Of a stretch of DNA of 64,000 nt, positions 21,725-32,226 are shown one piece after another (position 1 is the first letter of the stretch; each line of letters starts with the position of its first letter). Under the pieces are notes generated by a model, which searched no databases, was not told where the DNA came from, and was given only the letters and a program-made list of their open reading frames with translations. The stretch is from contig CM035173.1 in NCBI GenBank assembly GCA_020205615.1, positions 35,085,280 through 35,149,279 on the forward strand. Direction: 5' to 3'. The translations under genes and the position numbers were made by a program. This DNA comes from Panax quinquefolius. Taxonomy: Eukaryota > Streptophyta > Magnoliopsida > Apiales > Araliaceae.

Positions 21725-23339
21725 AGAGCCCAGAACCTTTCGTTGTTGACTTCCTTGTGTGGAATGCCGAAGCCGGACTTTACGTAGGCGAAATAAATCG
21801 TGAATTAAGATGGCAAGTTTATAGGTATCATTGTGAGGTGCTATCTAGGTTAAGGGATAGAAGTCACAGTTGGTATCGATGTGACGTCTTATCCAAGTCT
21901 TGGATGAGTCCACGGTTTTGAATGATATTTCTATTATTAATAAATTTCTGGCGTATTCTTGAAGACTTCTTAGCCTACTTAGAGCGTGAAATCGAATTTA
22001 AGTATTGACCCCGATATAAAACCCATTTCTTAAACCCTCAAATATTTCTTCAACTAAAATGAGCAGTTTACGTGGTTTATGATGAAAGTCATAATAAAAG
22101 CATTGGACTAATGAAAATCATGGGTATCGTGGTATTAGTAAGTGTTATGATGAGTTATGTTGGTTAGTATGTGAAAACATGAAAGTTTCTTAAAAATCAC
22201 AAGGAGTTAAAAACCAGATTTTGGTGAAAAGCGTAACATGAAATTCAATTGACCAAATCTCCTATTATATTTTGAATTTTGGGTGTGGTTAAGTCCTAGA
22301 GTTAGATCTATGAGTTACCTAACTAATCCAAGTGGAATCAATGAAAAAGGTGTTGTAGATTTTCGTGGACCGATTTTAGCAAAGGAGTCAAAACTTAAAA
22401 ATGTCCAAAAAGGCTGCCACATTTTTGTAAGGGCTGTTTTTACCACTTAATTAGTGAGAAAAATTCAGGCCTTTTGGGACATAAAATTATATGGTATAAA
22501 GAACATCGTGTCCAAAAATGAGCTCATTCAGACTTAAAATGAGCAAGTTATGACCATTTCAATATTTAGGTTTTTTGACGAAAAATGCTATAAGCTGGAG
22601 TTCTATAACTCAGATGACCATGAAATTTAAATCTGGAGGCTCACATTAACATGTGTAAGGTCCTGCCAAGATTTGGGAATTTTTGGAGTTAAACTTGAGG
22701 TAGCTAATTTCTTAAGGAATTAATTAGAAATTGATTTTTGAAAAATAGTAAATGAATTTTAAAATTCGAGAAAATATATTTTCATTATGGGACTATATTA
22801 TGCTAAATCCCAGAAAAGAAATATTTTTGGGACTGATTTGGTATTTTCATGAAAATAGTTTAATTCTGAACATATGAGTTAAATATGTTATGTGAAGTAA
22901 CAAAGTTGAAAATAGGATTTTATGGCTAGAGAATCCTATATAGAGTATATGCATATTTTTTGAGGATTTGATAATTGGTGATGATATCTTATGAGTATGG
23001 CATTTTGAATGATTAAATGCATTATATGAGTAAAGCGTAAACAATTGAGATAAATTGTTTATAAATTTAAGAAGTGATTAAAATATTGTTATAATATTAA
23101 TGATATTAGATTATGAGATTATTAAGTGATTGATAACATGGGGATATTCTTGAATCTGGATAAATTATATTATAAATGTTTAATATTTATCCTTTATCTC
23201 ATTTGATTGATTCTTTATATCATTATCCTCATGCTTATATTATGTTGAAAATCAAATACATGGCTCAGTGCGTAGATGGACTTGGTATGATTATGACCGA
23301 GGATTATTCGGTATATAATCATAATCAGCTTCGAAAACA

Positions 23340-23570
23340 CACAATTATCTTTGGTAGTAGTGCATGGATAATTTGTGGTCGTGATACTAATGAATACACG
23401 ATTATCTTTGGTAGTAGTGCATGGATAATTTGTGGTCGTGATCTTAATGAATACACAATTATCTTATCTTTGGTAGTAGTGCATGGATAATTTGTGATCG
23501 TGATACTAATGAATACGATTATCTTTGGTAGTAGTGCATGGATAATTAAATGGTCGTGATACTAATGAAT
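23340..23570 (+). repeat. 57-base tandem repeats, second internal region
   Basis: Four units of the same repeat as at 17340, one with a 6-base duplication (TTATCTTATC near 23460). The open frame 23176-23490 reads the same 19-residue peptide. Confidence 0.9.
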
Positions 23571-24699
23571 ATCATTGGCACCGTAGTGCGGGGATGATTC
23601 GATGATATGGATTAATTATTGAAATTTGAGTCTCGTGATTAAATATTAATTCATGGATGTGGTAAAAAAGTCATCTTTGGTAGTAGTGCATTGATAGACT
23701 TGGTATGATTATGACCAAGAATTATTCGGTATAATCATGACCATAATTGAAAACACGAATATCCTTGGCGGTGGTGCATGGATAATTAGTGGTCGTGATA
23801 CTATTAAGTCTGCGTCTCGGCATTATTGGTTTTACTGATTGTATATCTTTTGGCTTTGTAGTGCAAAGATGAATTATTAATGAATATCTTTGGCGGATTG
23901 CGAAGATGAATTTAATATTTTTAACGATAAAAGGTATTCAAGGTATCCTCACCTCTTTATCATATCGTGTAGTCGTACCCTAATTTCGAGGATTTAAATT
24001 TCATAAGAAGGGAGGTTGTAAGAAGACCTGACTTTTATAAATAAAGATGAATTTTCTATAAATATTATTTTTTGAATATTATGGAATAAATTTGATATAA
24101 TGTTATAGTTGTGGGTAATATTTATAAATTTTGCAAAGTAAGCAAGTTGTTATAAAATATTACGTTTGGTTCAGAATATTCTTTTTGTCGAAAAAAATAT
24201 TAAATGCGACGGCTCGAATCGATGGTGGACCCCACAATCGTATTATTGTCGTAGTTAGAAAAGCGACAAAATTATCTTTCTATAAAAATAACGGCGGAGA
24301 GTGTTACCGTTAAAGCTGTTGAACTACACCCTAGTAAAAAATGCGATGTCTGGCGTGGGTTGCGTAGTAGCACTACGGTATTGATTATTGATGCTTACGT
24401 GAGAAGTCACTTAGCTATACTCAATTATTACTACAATAATTCTTTGCATCATATCTCTTATATTATTGATTCAATTATTGTCACAAAGATTATCATCATA
24501 TAATATGTTATATTATTAATTGAGACGACAAGTTATAAATGATTAATAATTGTTGAAAGATTAAATATGTGTTGATTAAAAATAAAATGATTTGTGGTAA
24601 TATTTATTCAATCCTTGATGTATATAAAGAGTCTGTTATGAGACGTTTGTGGTAAGTTTGATTATTTTATGGGGGGCCCATATGTCATCATCTAAGAGT

Positions 24700-25010
24700 C
24701 TCTTCGTCAATAGTATTTACCTTTGTGAATAGTAATTACCTTTGTGAATAGTAATTACCTTCGTCAATAGTATTTACCTTTGTGAATAGTAATTACCTTT
24801 GTGAATAGTAATTACCTTCGTTAATAGTATTTACCTTCGTCAATAGTAATTACCTTTGTGAATAGTAATTACCTTTGTGAATAATAATTACCTTTGTGAA
24901 TAGTAATTACCTTCGTCGGTATTTACCTTTACAATAGTAATTACCTTTTGATAGTAATTACCTTCACAATATAAGTAATTACCTTCGTCAATAAATAATT
25001 ACCCTTCGCA
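24700..25010 (+). repeat. U3 repeats, third LTR
   Basis: Longest of the three runs of the 18-19 base TAGTAATTACCTTTGTGAA unit. Confidence 0.88.
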
Positions 25011-25160
25011 AATAGTAGTTGTCCTTTGATATTACCAGAGAGTTAAGCGCCTCTTGATTGTTCCAGGGTTAATTACCCTTCATGAAATAGTAGTTGTCTC
25101 TTGATATTACCAAGAGTCATTTTGACCCTTCGTTAAGACCAAGAGCCACCCTCGGTTTTC

Positions 25161-25169
25161 TATAAATAG
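25161..25169 (+). promoter_or_regulatory. TATA box, third LTR
   Basis: TATAAATAG in the same context as 13121 and 19148. Confidence 0.7.
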
Positions 25170-26057
25170 AAAGCTCATTCCTTCATTATTTCTTACAATT
25201 CATTTGAAACTACAGAGAGAAACTATAGAGAGAAAGAAGAAAAGTATTCTCTTTACTTCACTTTTCCAATATTGGTTCTTCTAAGGTAAGGGATATTATT
25301 TGTTTGTTCCGTAAGGGAAGTGTTATTCTTTCTTATTCATGAAGAGAACTTACATTATTCCATTCTTTATTATTACATTGAAATAACTTTTGTACGCTGG
25401 CATACCCTATACTTGGTGAAATCCTCTGTTATTCCATTTTTATTATTACATTGGAATAACTTTTGTATCTGTGACATACCCTATACATAATCTGTATACA
25501 TGGTTTACCCTATACTTGGTGACATTCTTCTATTATTCTGTTGGAACATCACATGCATGTGTTTTACACCGGACTGTTTCTGTCTTTTATTATTATTCAT
25601 TGGAACATCCTTGTGCGTGTGTTTTACACCGGACACAGTTCCGTCTTTATCATTCATTGGAATATCCTATCTCGTGTGTTTTACACCGGATCCGGTTCCA
25701 TCTTTATTATTACATTTGGAACATCACATGGGTGTGAATTTCACTGACACCGGTTCTGTTATTATTATTACATTTGGAATAACTCATACATCTTCAATCT
25801 ACCGCATGCGTGGTGATTTTCTTTGTTATTCCATTCTTTATTATACCCAGTTGGTTAAAACTTTAACTTCTATACTCCATGAAATTAGTAGAATATTCTT
25901 GATATTTGCGTTTCATCTAGTATCTTTTCATGGAAATATTCTTCCATTCATTCTTGAATTTTACTCTCTACAAAGCAATGATCGTGTTGACAATTTGGAC
26001 GTTATTAGTTCCCTAATAAATTAATTAAGTGAACTTGTTTTATTGAATGTTTCATGG

Positions 26058-27264
26058 AACTTGCTCATTTTAAGTCGAAATGAGCTCATTTTTGGACAGG
26101 AGGTACTTTATACCATATACTTTCATGTCCCAAAAACCCAGAATTTTTCTCATAATTTAAGTGGCCAAAAAAATTCCCCTTAAAGTTTCTACAAGCGAGT
26201 AGCATTTCGAAATTTACAGCTTTGGCCTCCTTTGCTAAAATCAGTCCACAAAAAATCCACAACACCTTTCCCAGTAATTCCACTTGGATTAGTTAGGTAA
26301 CTCGTAGATCTAACTCTAGGACTTAACCACATTCAAAATTCAAAATATAATAAGAGATATGGTTAATTGAATTTCATGTTACGTTTTTCACCAAAATCGA
26401 TTTTCAACTCTTTGTGATTTCTAAGAAACTTTCATGTTTTTACATACTAACCAACATAACTCATCATAAAACTTACTAATACCACGAATACCCATGATTT
26501 TCATTATTCCAATGCTTTTATTATGACCACGTAAATCTGCTCATTTTAGTTGAAGAAATATTTGAGGGTTTAAGAAATGGGTTTTGTCTCTTGGGTCAAT
26601 ACAAAATTCGATTTCACGCTCTAAGTAGGCTAAGAAGTCTTCAAGAATACGCCAGAAATTTATTAATAATAGAAATATCATTCAATCTTGACTCTTATCC
26701 AAGACTTGGATAAGACGTCACATTGATACCAACTGTGACTTCTATCCCTTAACCTAGATAAGACCTCACAATGATACCTATAACCTTGCCATCTTCATTC
26801 ACGATGTCGCCTACAAAAAAGTCCGGCTTGTGCATTCCACACAAGGAAGTCAACAATGAAAGGATCGGGGCTCTTTACTTATGGCTTGATATAACAAAGA
26901 TTAACTTTAGGGTTTGGTTACTTTGAATTCGATAAAGAGGTTGGTATAAATATAAAAAGCTAACAACCTTACGAAAAGAATAATGAGTAGTTAATCAATC
27001 ATTTCAAAAATTACCTCAAAGGCAAGTATTTTCAAAGAGACAATATCTCGACAGTAAACGTGAAAGTGTTTATTTGAAACAACAAGATTAATAAACAAAG
27101 GAGGTAACGAAGGTTCCTACTAACGAAGTTTCAACCAATAAGTCAAAGTTTAACTTCTTCTAATCAAATTTAAACGTTGAACACAACTAGGTGAAATAAA
27201 GAGTGGGTAGAACTTGTATTGAATAAAGTATAGACTTCGCATTAATTTATAATTAACTTACCCG
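26058..27264 (-). mobile_element. Inverted internal segment inside the third LTR
   Basis: A 1.2 kb block in opposite orientation to the array. It matches 47878-49088 of the ATCGA element almost base for base, from AACTTGCTCATTTTAAGTCG to ACTTACCCGTAATAA, and includes a protease relic on the minus strand. It is followed at 27265-27318 by a plus-strand LTR end (GTGGCGACCCAAGATGGGTG to GTCACA) that equals the reverse complement of 43590-43637. Since the outer TSD encloses the block, it was probably present when the unit inserted, or arose by later conversion. Confidence 0.8.
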
Positions 27265-27318
27265 TAATAAGTGGCGACCCAAGATGGGTGACGTATACCT
27301 AATTTTGGGGGCGTCACA
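27265..27318 (+). mobile_element. Terminal LTR piece of the array
   Basis: The last 54 bases of an LTR, ending GGGGGCGTCACA, joined directly to the inverted block. It supplies the right end of the inserted unit; TSD GTAAC follows. Confidence 0.85.
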
Positions 27319-27323
27319 GTAAC

Positions 27324-27966
27324 AACATGTACCGCTCTACAATTATCAAATATAAATACTAAACATGATAACCTAATTCAAAGAGTACAAATACGAGCCC
27401 TATGTATCAACTCTAAAATGAAACTTTACTATGAATTTCGCAAGAAACAATTATGTGAAATAATAACGGAAATCTAAACGAGGAACAAAACGAACTAATT
27501 AAATTTCACAGGAGTATTGCAGAAGGAGTACCAAAATTCGTACCTGGATTAAGTAATGAAATATTCCAAATTTATATTCCAAATATAACTCGATAATTTT
27601 CTTCTGTTCAAACTAATCACACAAATTAACAAAAATAAATTAATAAATCATATATTAAATTACTAATTAATAATTTCATTTTTCTCAAGATTTATTATTA
27701 TTATTATTAAAAAAACTTTAAAATGACAATAATTTAATTATATGCTCCTCCTCATAATATAAATTATATACCTCCGTTCTAATCAATACAAGTAAAGTTC
27801 ATAATCTGCCAAAATACTATAATTAAATTCTCTCTTGCAATCCTACACCCTCCGCTCCAAACAAGTGATTAATCAATTTATATGAACACCTGGTATCTAC
27901 ATACGCATATACACAAATATAATAATACTAACAATATTAAACCATATTCTAGACCACATGCTCATT

Positions 27967-28010
<44 letters not shown>

Positions 28011-28484
28011 TAATTCTTATCATTTCAATTGATACCCATCATTAGTATCAAAATCAGAATAAAAAACTTTTATGATTTCCTTAACACATGCACTCCTTTT
28101 ATTGTTATTAGTCTCAACTGTCTCCATTCAAAACAAGGTACTAATGCCTTATTCAAAATAAAATTATAAAAGTGATTTGGTTAATTTTTGCACAAGTAAC
28201 CTAAACTACACTCATCAATTCTTTACCAACATGTTAGACATAATGTATATACACATTACATATATATGCTTATAAAATATGCTTCACCCTAATTATCTAA
28301 CTGTATAACAAAATCATTCTTATTTGAATACAAAAGTTAATATACTGATGTAATTTAATGATTCAATTTATACCCTACTATGATCATGCGAAAATATTAT
28401 GCATATCAAAATTTATATGAATAATGAACCACAAAAATTTACTTAATTTGGAAAAGTAAACTTACTTGTTTCTTCCTTCCTCTT
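27324..28484. other. Y right LTR, non-coding segment
   Basis: 1.2 kb of AT-rich sequence between the array and the Tat-like element, with an (AT)n run at 27968-28005. No gene is visible. The minor open frame 28466-28708 starts here but runs into the neighbouring LTR. Confidence 0.55.
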
Positions 28485-29197
28485 TGTGGGCAAAGAAATC
28501 GTGCCTTGCTAGGATTAGGGTTTTGTGTTGGCTGAGGAGGAGAGAAATCCACAAAGAGCACGGAATTGATTGGTTGATTGAAGAAGGGAGAACGACAGGT
28601 GGGCGATTACTCCAACGACGCGTGGCAGAACTCCTAGAATCCGGGAACTGTGCAGGGATTCCAAACCCCTTTAGTGTTTTTAGGTGGAATCTAGCTCCAA
28701 GCCTTTAAGTCACCAAAAGGGTTCTTTTGATCTTCCAAGAGTCCAAGTCTTGAGTCTGAAGAGAAGTCTAAACCCTTTTTAGTGCTTTTAGGTGAAATCT
28801 CCAAACCTTTAAGTCACCAAAAGAGTCCCCCCTTCCTAGAAAGGAAGGGGTATTTATAGAGTTTCCTGGAATTAAGTAGTCACGTGTTAGGCACATGTTT
28901 TCAGGGAAATTCTAGAAATACCCTTTAATCATTAGAATAATGCACATATTCCCCTGTCCTTCTAGCCACCAATCCAATCCCTCAATCAATTCCCAAAACG
29001 AGCTGCCTTCGCGAGCCTTCTGCCTCGGGACCCGTGGAGGCTTCTCTCGGGTCTCGCCTATTTATTTTCGGCTTTTTCTTCTTCATTCCATTAGGTTATG
29101 TGAACCCTAATTTGCACATTTAATGAGGTCGCGGAACCCTAATTGTGTATTTAATTCAATTAGGTCATGTGAACCCTAATTTTCACTTGGGCCCACA
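28485..29197 (-). mobile_element. 3' LTR of the Tat-like element
   Basis: 713 bp, with a minus-strand TATA box (CTATAAATA at 28851-28859). It carries two copies of a subrepeat containing AACCCCTTTAGTGTTTTTAGGTGG-type sequence (28660-28830) where the 5' LTR has three, which explains most of the length difference. Confidence 0.85.
28660..28830. repeat. LTR subrepeats (two copies)
   Basis: Two units of about 90-100 bases, each with TTTTAGTG-TTTTTAGGTGGAATCT, CCTTTAAGTCACCAAAAG and TTTGATCTTC blocks. The homologous LTR at 52680-52960 has three. Confidence 0.85.
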
Positions 29198-29210
29198 TTT
29201 GCCCCCTGCG
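29198..29210 (-). promoter_or_regulatory. Polypurine tract of the Tat-like element
   Basis: TTTGCCCCCTGCG, i.e. CGCAGGGGGCAAA on the element strand, abutting the LTR start TGTGGGCCC. A diverged copy of this and about 200 following bases recurs at 40645-40850. Confidence 0.7.
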
Positions 29211-29648
29211 CGAGAGTCGCATTTCCAAAGAGATGATCGTGCAAGAATAATGCAAGCTATTTGAACGATTTTTTTGGGCTCCACCTGCAGATCTTAAAGA
29301 CAATGGTCCTAGTAGAGGGAATCCCTAGGGAGCCCAAACCCTTGGGGTTAAACCCTAGGGAGGCAAAACCTAGCAGAGCTCTTCCTTGGACGAATTGAGA
29401 AATCTTCCAAAAAATCTTTCCATAGCTTGGGCATTTGTTTCCTTATTTTTTCTGGAAATTGAAACAAGAAAACATAATCAAATATCACCAAATAGAATTT
29501 AATTTAATAAAATCTTTCTTTTCGTAAACCAAATCTTTCCTTTTTACCAAATAAAATCAAATCTTAATTTTATTTTGGAAATAAAATAAAATCTTAATTT
29601 TATTTTGAAAATAAGATCAAATCTTTCTTTATTTGATATATCTTGACA

Positions 29649-29681
<33 letters not shown>

Positions 29682-30341
29682 TATCAAATTAAATCAAATC
29701 TTACTTTTTTCCTAGAAATAAAATAAAATATTCTAGAATCTTATTTTATTTTATTCGAAAAATAAACTTTTTACTTATCTTATTTTGGAGAAGTAAGGAG
29801 TCGATATTCATAATCCATGGCCACATATCTTGCATCTGAATTGCAGTAGAGACCCATTGAAGTTATGCATCCGAATTGCAGTAGAGACTCATTGAAGCTA
29901 TGCATGTTATTCTACTAATGTACCATCAAAGTTGTTAGTGCTACTAGCCATCAAAGTCACTACAGCGTGCATGTGTCCAATAGTTGGATTTTAAACTTCA
30001 ATTAGGATTGTCTCATGATCACTAGGAGCCACGAACCCATGTGCTATTTTTGTAGTATGCCTTGATTCATGTTATGTTCTTGCCATGTGTTCGGAAATTA
30101 TGTTCCAAATAAAAGAAAGCAAACCAACTTCTTTATTTTTGAATTCTTCTTGATTACTTCATCTATTTGTCTTTTCAGGTAATTGTAGCCTTTCTTTGTT
30201 TCTGAGCCCCATCACCTTGATCATATCTTGGTTTTTTCCCTCGAAATTCATCAAAGAAAGGCTATAATTTTTGCGGCGAAGGAGCACTCGTTCCAAGCGG
30301 TTGATTTGTGGAGCAACAGGACCTAGGAGGTATGAAGGAAA
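29211..30341 (-). other. Internal non-coding region of the Tat-like element, distal part
   Basis: No gene. It holds ATAAAATCTTAATTTTATTTTG direct repeats (29520-29760), an (AT)n run (29656-29682), a two-fold repeat with GAATTGCAGTAGAGAC (29838 and 29876), and an inverted repeat AGCCTTTCTTTG/CAAAGAAAGGCT at 30187-30198 and 30253-30275. Ends with the copia TSD GGAAA (30337-30341). Confidence 0.6.
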
Positions 30342-31635
30342 TGAAAGTAGTATGCACACAAGCCAATCATGTTTGATGATAAAGAATATACTTTGTAACA
30401 ATCTTATTCATTTATTAATAAAAAGTATTAATTTATTAAAGGCTTTTAATTATCTACATGATGCTGTTTTATAATATGTGATAAACCCATAGTTTTAAGC
30501 AATGCTTTTAGAATAATGATGATGATCATTCTAATGAGATCTAAATTCTTAGAAAGCTTAAAACTAAAATAGTTCCCAATCATTGGATTACTAAATTGGG
30601 GATTAGTGAATCCGGATAGATTGGTACATCGTTGCTTGCTCATTGGATGAGGATGATTGATCTCATGATCATTTGTGGAGACACTAAAGCAAGTATGAGG
30701 TGCTTATTAGAGAATAAGTTCACTTTGAACGTGGCTCGCTAAGGAATACCTAATGGAGTTTTATTTGCTGTCAATAGGAATTCTCAGTAGTGATAGTAGT
30801 ACAAGTAATCCTTGGACTTGAGATCATCATAGTATCTTGTGTATGATGAGTTATACTTTGACTTATTCCTTAAGACCCTTAGGGTATATCAAAGGGGTAT
30901 GCTTGGGTATAATAAGTTGTATATGGAGATAATGTATGATCAATAAAGAATCTACCACTTCTAATAAAGAAGAGAAATGTCCTATGTGATTCGATAAATG
31001 ACAACCCAAGAGTCCTTGGTTATGGCGAGAATGAAATTAGAAAGGAGTTTCTAATTTGCATTATTTGGAGTTGTGCATTTAAGGATCGAAATACATATAA
31101 TTAAATAAAATAAGACTTGTGATAATTCCATGTCTTATATTTAATTGGGACATTGTATGGTGGAAGGATTGAATTATACGAAAACTATTTACTCAAAGGT
31201 TCTTTTATGATTAATGTTGAAATCTATATTATCTCGAAAGTCGTTGATCGCTAGGGAGGCTTATCCTATTGTAGAATAAATATTATTTATTTAAATAAAT
31301 TAATTATTTAATTTATTTATTTAAATAAGATTAGAATTGTTCTAATTGATTTATTCACAAACCTAGGTTTAATATGGAGAACCTAAAGGGTCACACCATA
31401 AAAGGAAGAATAATTATTTAAGAGTTAATGGCATAATCGTAATAATATGTTATGTATATTTAATTTAATCTATGGTGATAGAATAAATTAAATAGCTTAA
31501 TATTTATTATTTAATATTTTAGAAATATTAAATATAAATTAATAAGAGGAGTCTTATTAATATTATTACAATTATTATTATTTTAATTTCTAAAAGAGTT
31601 TAGGAATTAATTTAATATAAGTACTCTCATTTATT

Positions 31636-31734
31636 CCTAATAAGATTAGGAGGTTAAATTAATTAAAGGAGTTTAATTAATTATCCCTAATAAGATTAGG
31701 GAGCTTAATTAATTAAAAGAATTTAATTAATTAA
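31636..31734 (+). repeat. Four consecutive hairpins in the copia U3
   Basis: 31636-31651 CCTAAT-loop-ATTAGG; 31657-31682 an 11 bp perfect stem AATTAATTAAA around loop GGAG; 31684-31701 CCCTAAT-AAG-ATTAGGG; 31705-31734 a 13 bp perfect stem TTAATTAATTAAA around loop AGAA. All four are kept in the 3' LTR (38485-38585). Confidence 0.85.
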
Positions 31735-31776
31735 ATAAACCCAATTACTTAATTGTTAAGGTGGGTTGCCCACATC

Positions 31777-31784
31777 TATAAATA
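31777..31784 (+). promoter_or_regulatory. TATA box, copia 5' LTR
   Basis: TATAAATA after CCACATC; the 3' LTR has the same at 38624-38631. Confidence 0.65.
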
Positions 31785-32213
31785 AGAGGAGTCTTATTAT
31801 GGGTGGTGGGGGTTGTTGACTTTTTCAACATACGACATAATTCCAATTGTTGGGAGAGTACACCTTTTCTATAGAGATAGAAAAACTAGGGTTTGAGCGA
31901 TACCCTTTTCTTGAATTTTCTTCTTCCTTGGTGGATCACCTCTGAGGCCAAACATTTGGGTGGCTAACGTTGGTCGAAAGGAAGGAACCAAACCCGTGGA
32001 TTCAAGATTGAGCGAAAAAGGATTTGGAGGTGAACTTGTACGAGGAAGCTCGATCTTGAGGGTATGATTTATTCTTTATCTTTTCGTTTAATTAATAATT
32101 GTGCATAAAGGGTGATCCGGGTATATGGCTTGTAAATTTTAAACTCTGATTTTTACACGCTTCCGCACTTTTATGCAATTTGATTGCGTTCTTGAATATT
32201 ACAAACCTGAAAG

Positions 32214-32226
32214 TGGCATCAGAGCC
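32214..32226 (+). promoter_or_regulatory. Primer-binding site of the copia element
   Basis: TGGCATCAGAGCC differs by one base from the initiator-methionine PBS TGGTATCAGAGC and begins one base after the LTR end. Confidence 0.88.

Larger units (their letters stand above)
20825..24016 (+). mobile_element. Second internal region of the array
   Basis: 3.2 kb. PBS at 20827-20839 (TGGTATCGAGCTT), gag start frame 21010-21174, knuckle relic about 21175-21215, protease relic 21376-21724, non-coding blocks, 57-base repeats 23340-23570, PPT about 24006-24015. It matches the first internal region throughout, differing mainly by small indels. Confidence 0.82.
24017..26057 (+). mobile_element. Third LTR of the array, 5' part
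   Basis: Starts TGTAAGAAGACC after the PPT and follows the other LTRs through U3 repeats (24700-25010), TATA box (25161-25169) and R/U5 repeats (25525-25790) up to GTTTTATTGAAT at 26048. There the match to 13970 stops; nine unexplained bases and the inverted block follow. About 770 bases of LTR present in the first copy are missing. Confidence 0.85.
12022..27318 (+). mobile_element. Three-LTR gypsy array inserted as one unit
   Basis: Order: LTR (12022-14768), internal (14769-18059), LTR (18060-20824), internal (20825-24016), third LTR with an inverted block (24017-27318). The outer ends TGTAAGACCCC and GGGGGCGTCACA are flanked by one perfect TSD, GTAAC (12017-12021 and 27319-27323). No TSD separates the middle LTRs, so they arose by unequal recombination or multimeric reverse transcription, not by separate insertions. 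Each internal region has a PBS, a shortened gag relic, a protease relic, a non-coding stretch with tandem repeats, and a PPT. RT, RNase H and integrase are absent, so the family is non-autonomous. Confidence 0.88.
30342..32212 (+). mobile_element. 5' LTR of the copia element
   Basis: 1871 bp starting TGAAAGTAGTATGC. TATA box at 31777-31784. Immediately upstream (31636-31734) are four hairpins in a row, two with CCTAAT-AAG-ATTAGG stems and two with long AATTAATTAAA stems. The end reads AAACCTGAAA where the 3' LTR has AAACCTAACA. Confidence 0.9.

Noticed and set aside
25500..26024. Longest open frame of the window, 174 codons
   Set aside because: Translation of LTR repeats plus adjacent U5; the homologous LTRs have it broken, and it resembles no protein.
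28466..28708. 80-codon frame at the left edge of the Tat-like LTR
   Set aside because: Crosses the TSD and LTR border; the matching stretch in the other LTR (52470-52700) is not open in the same way.
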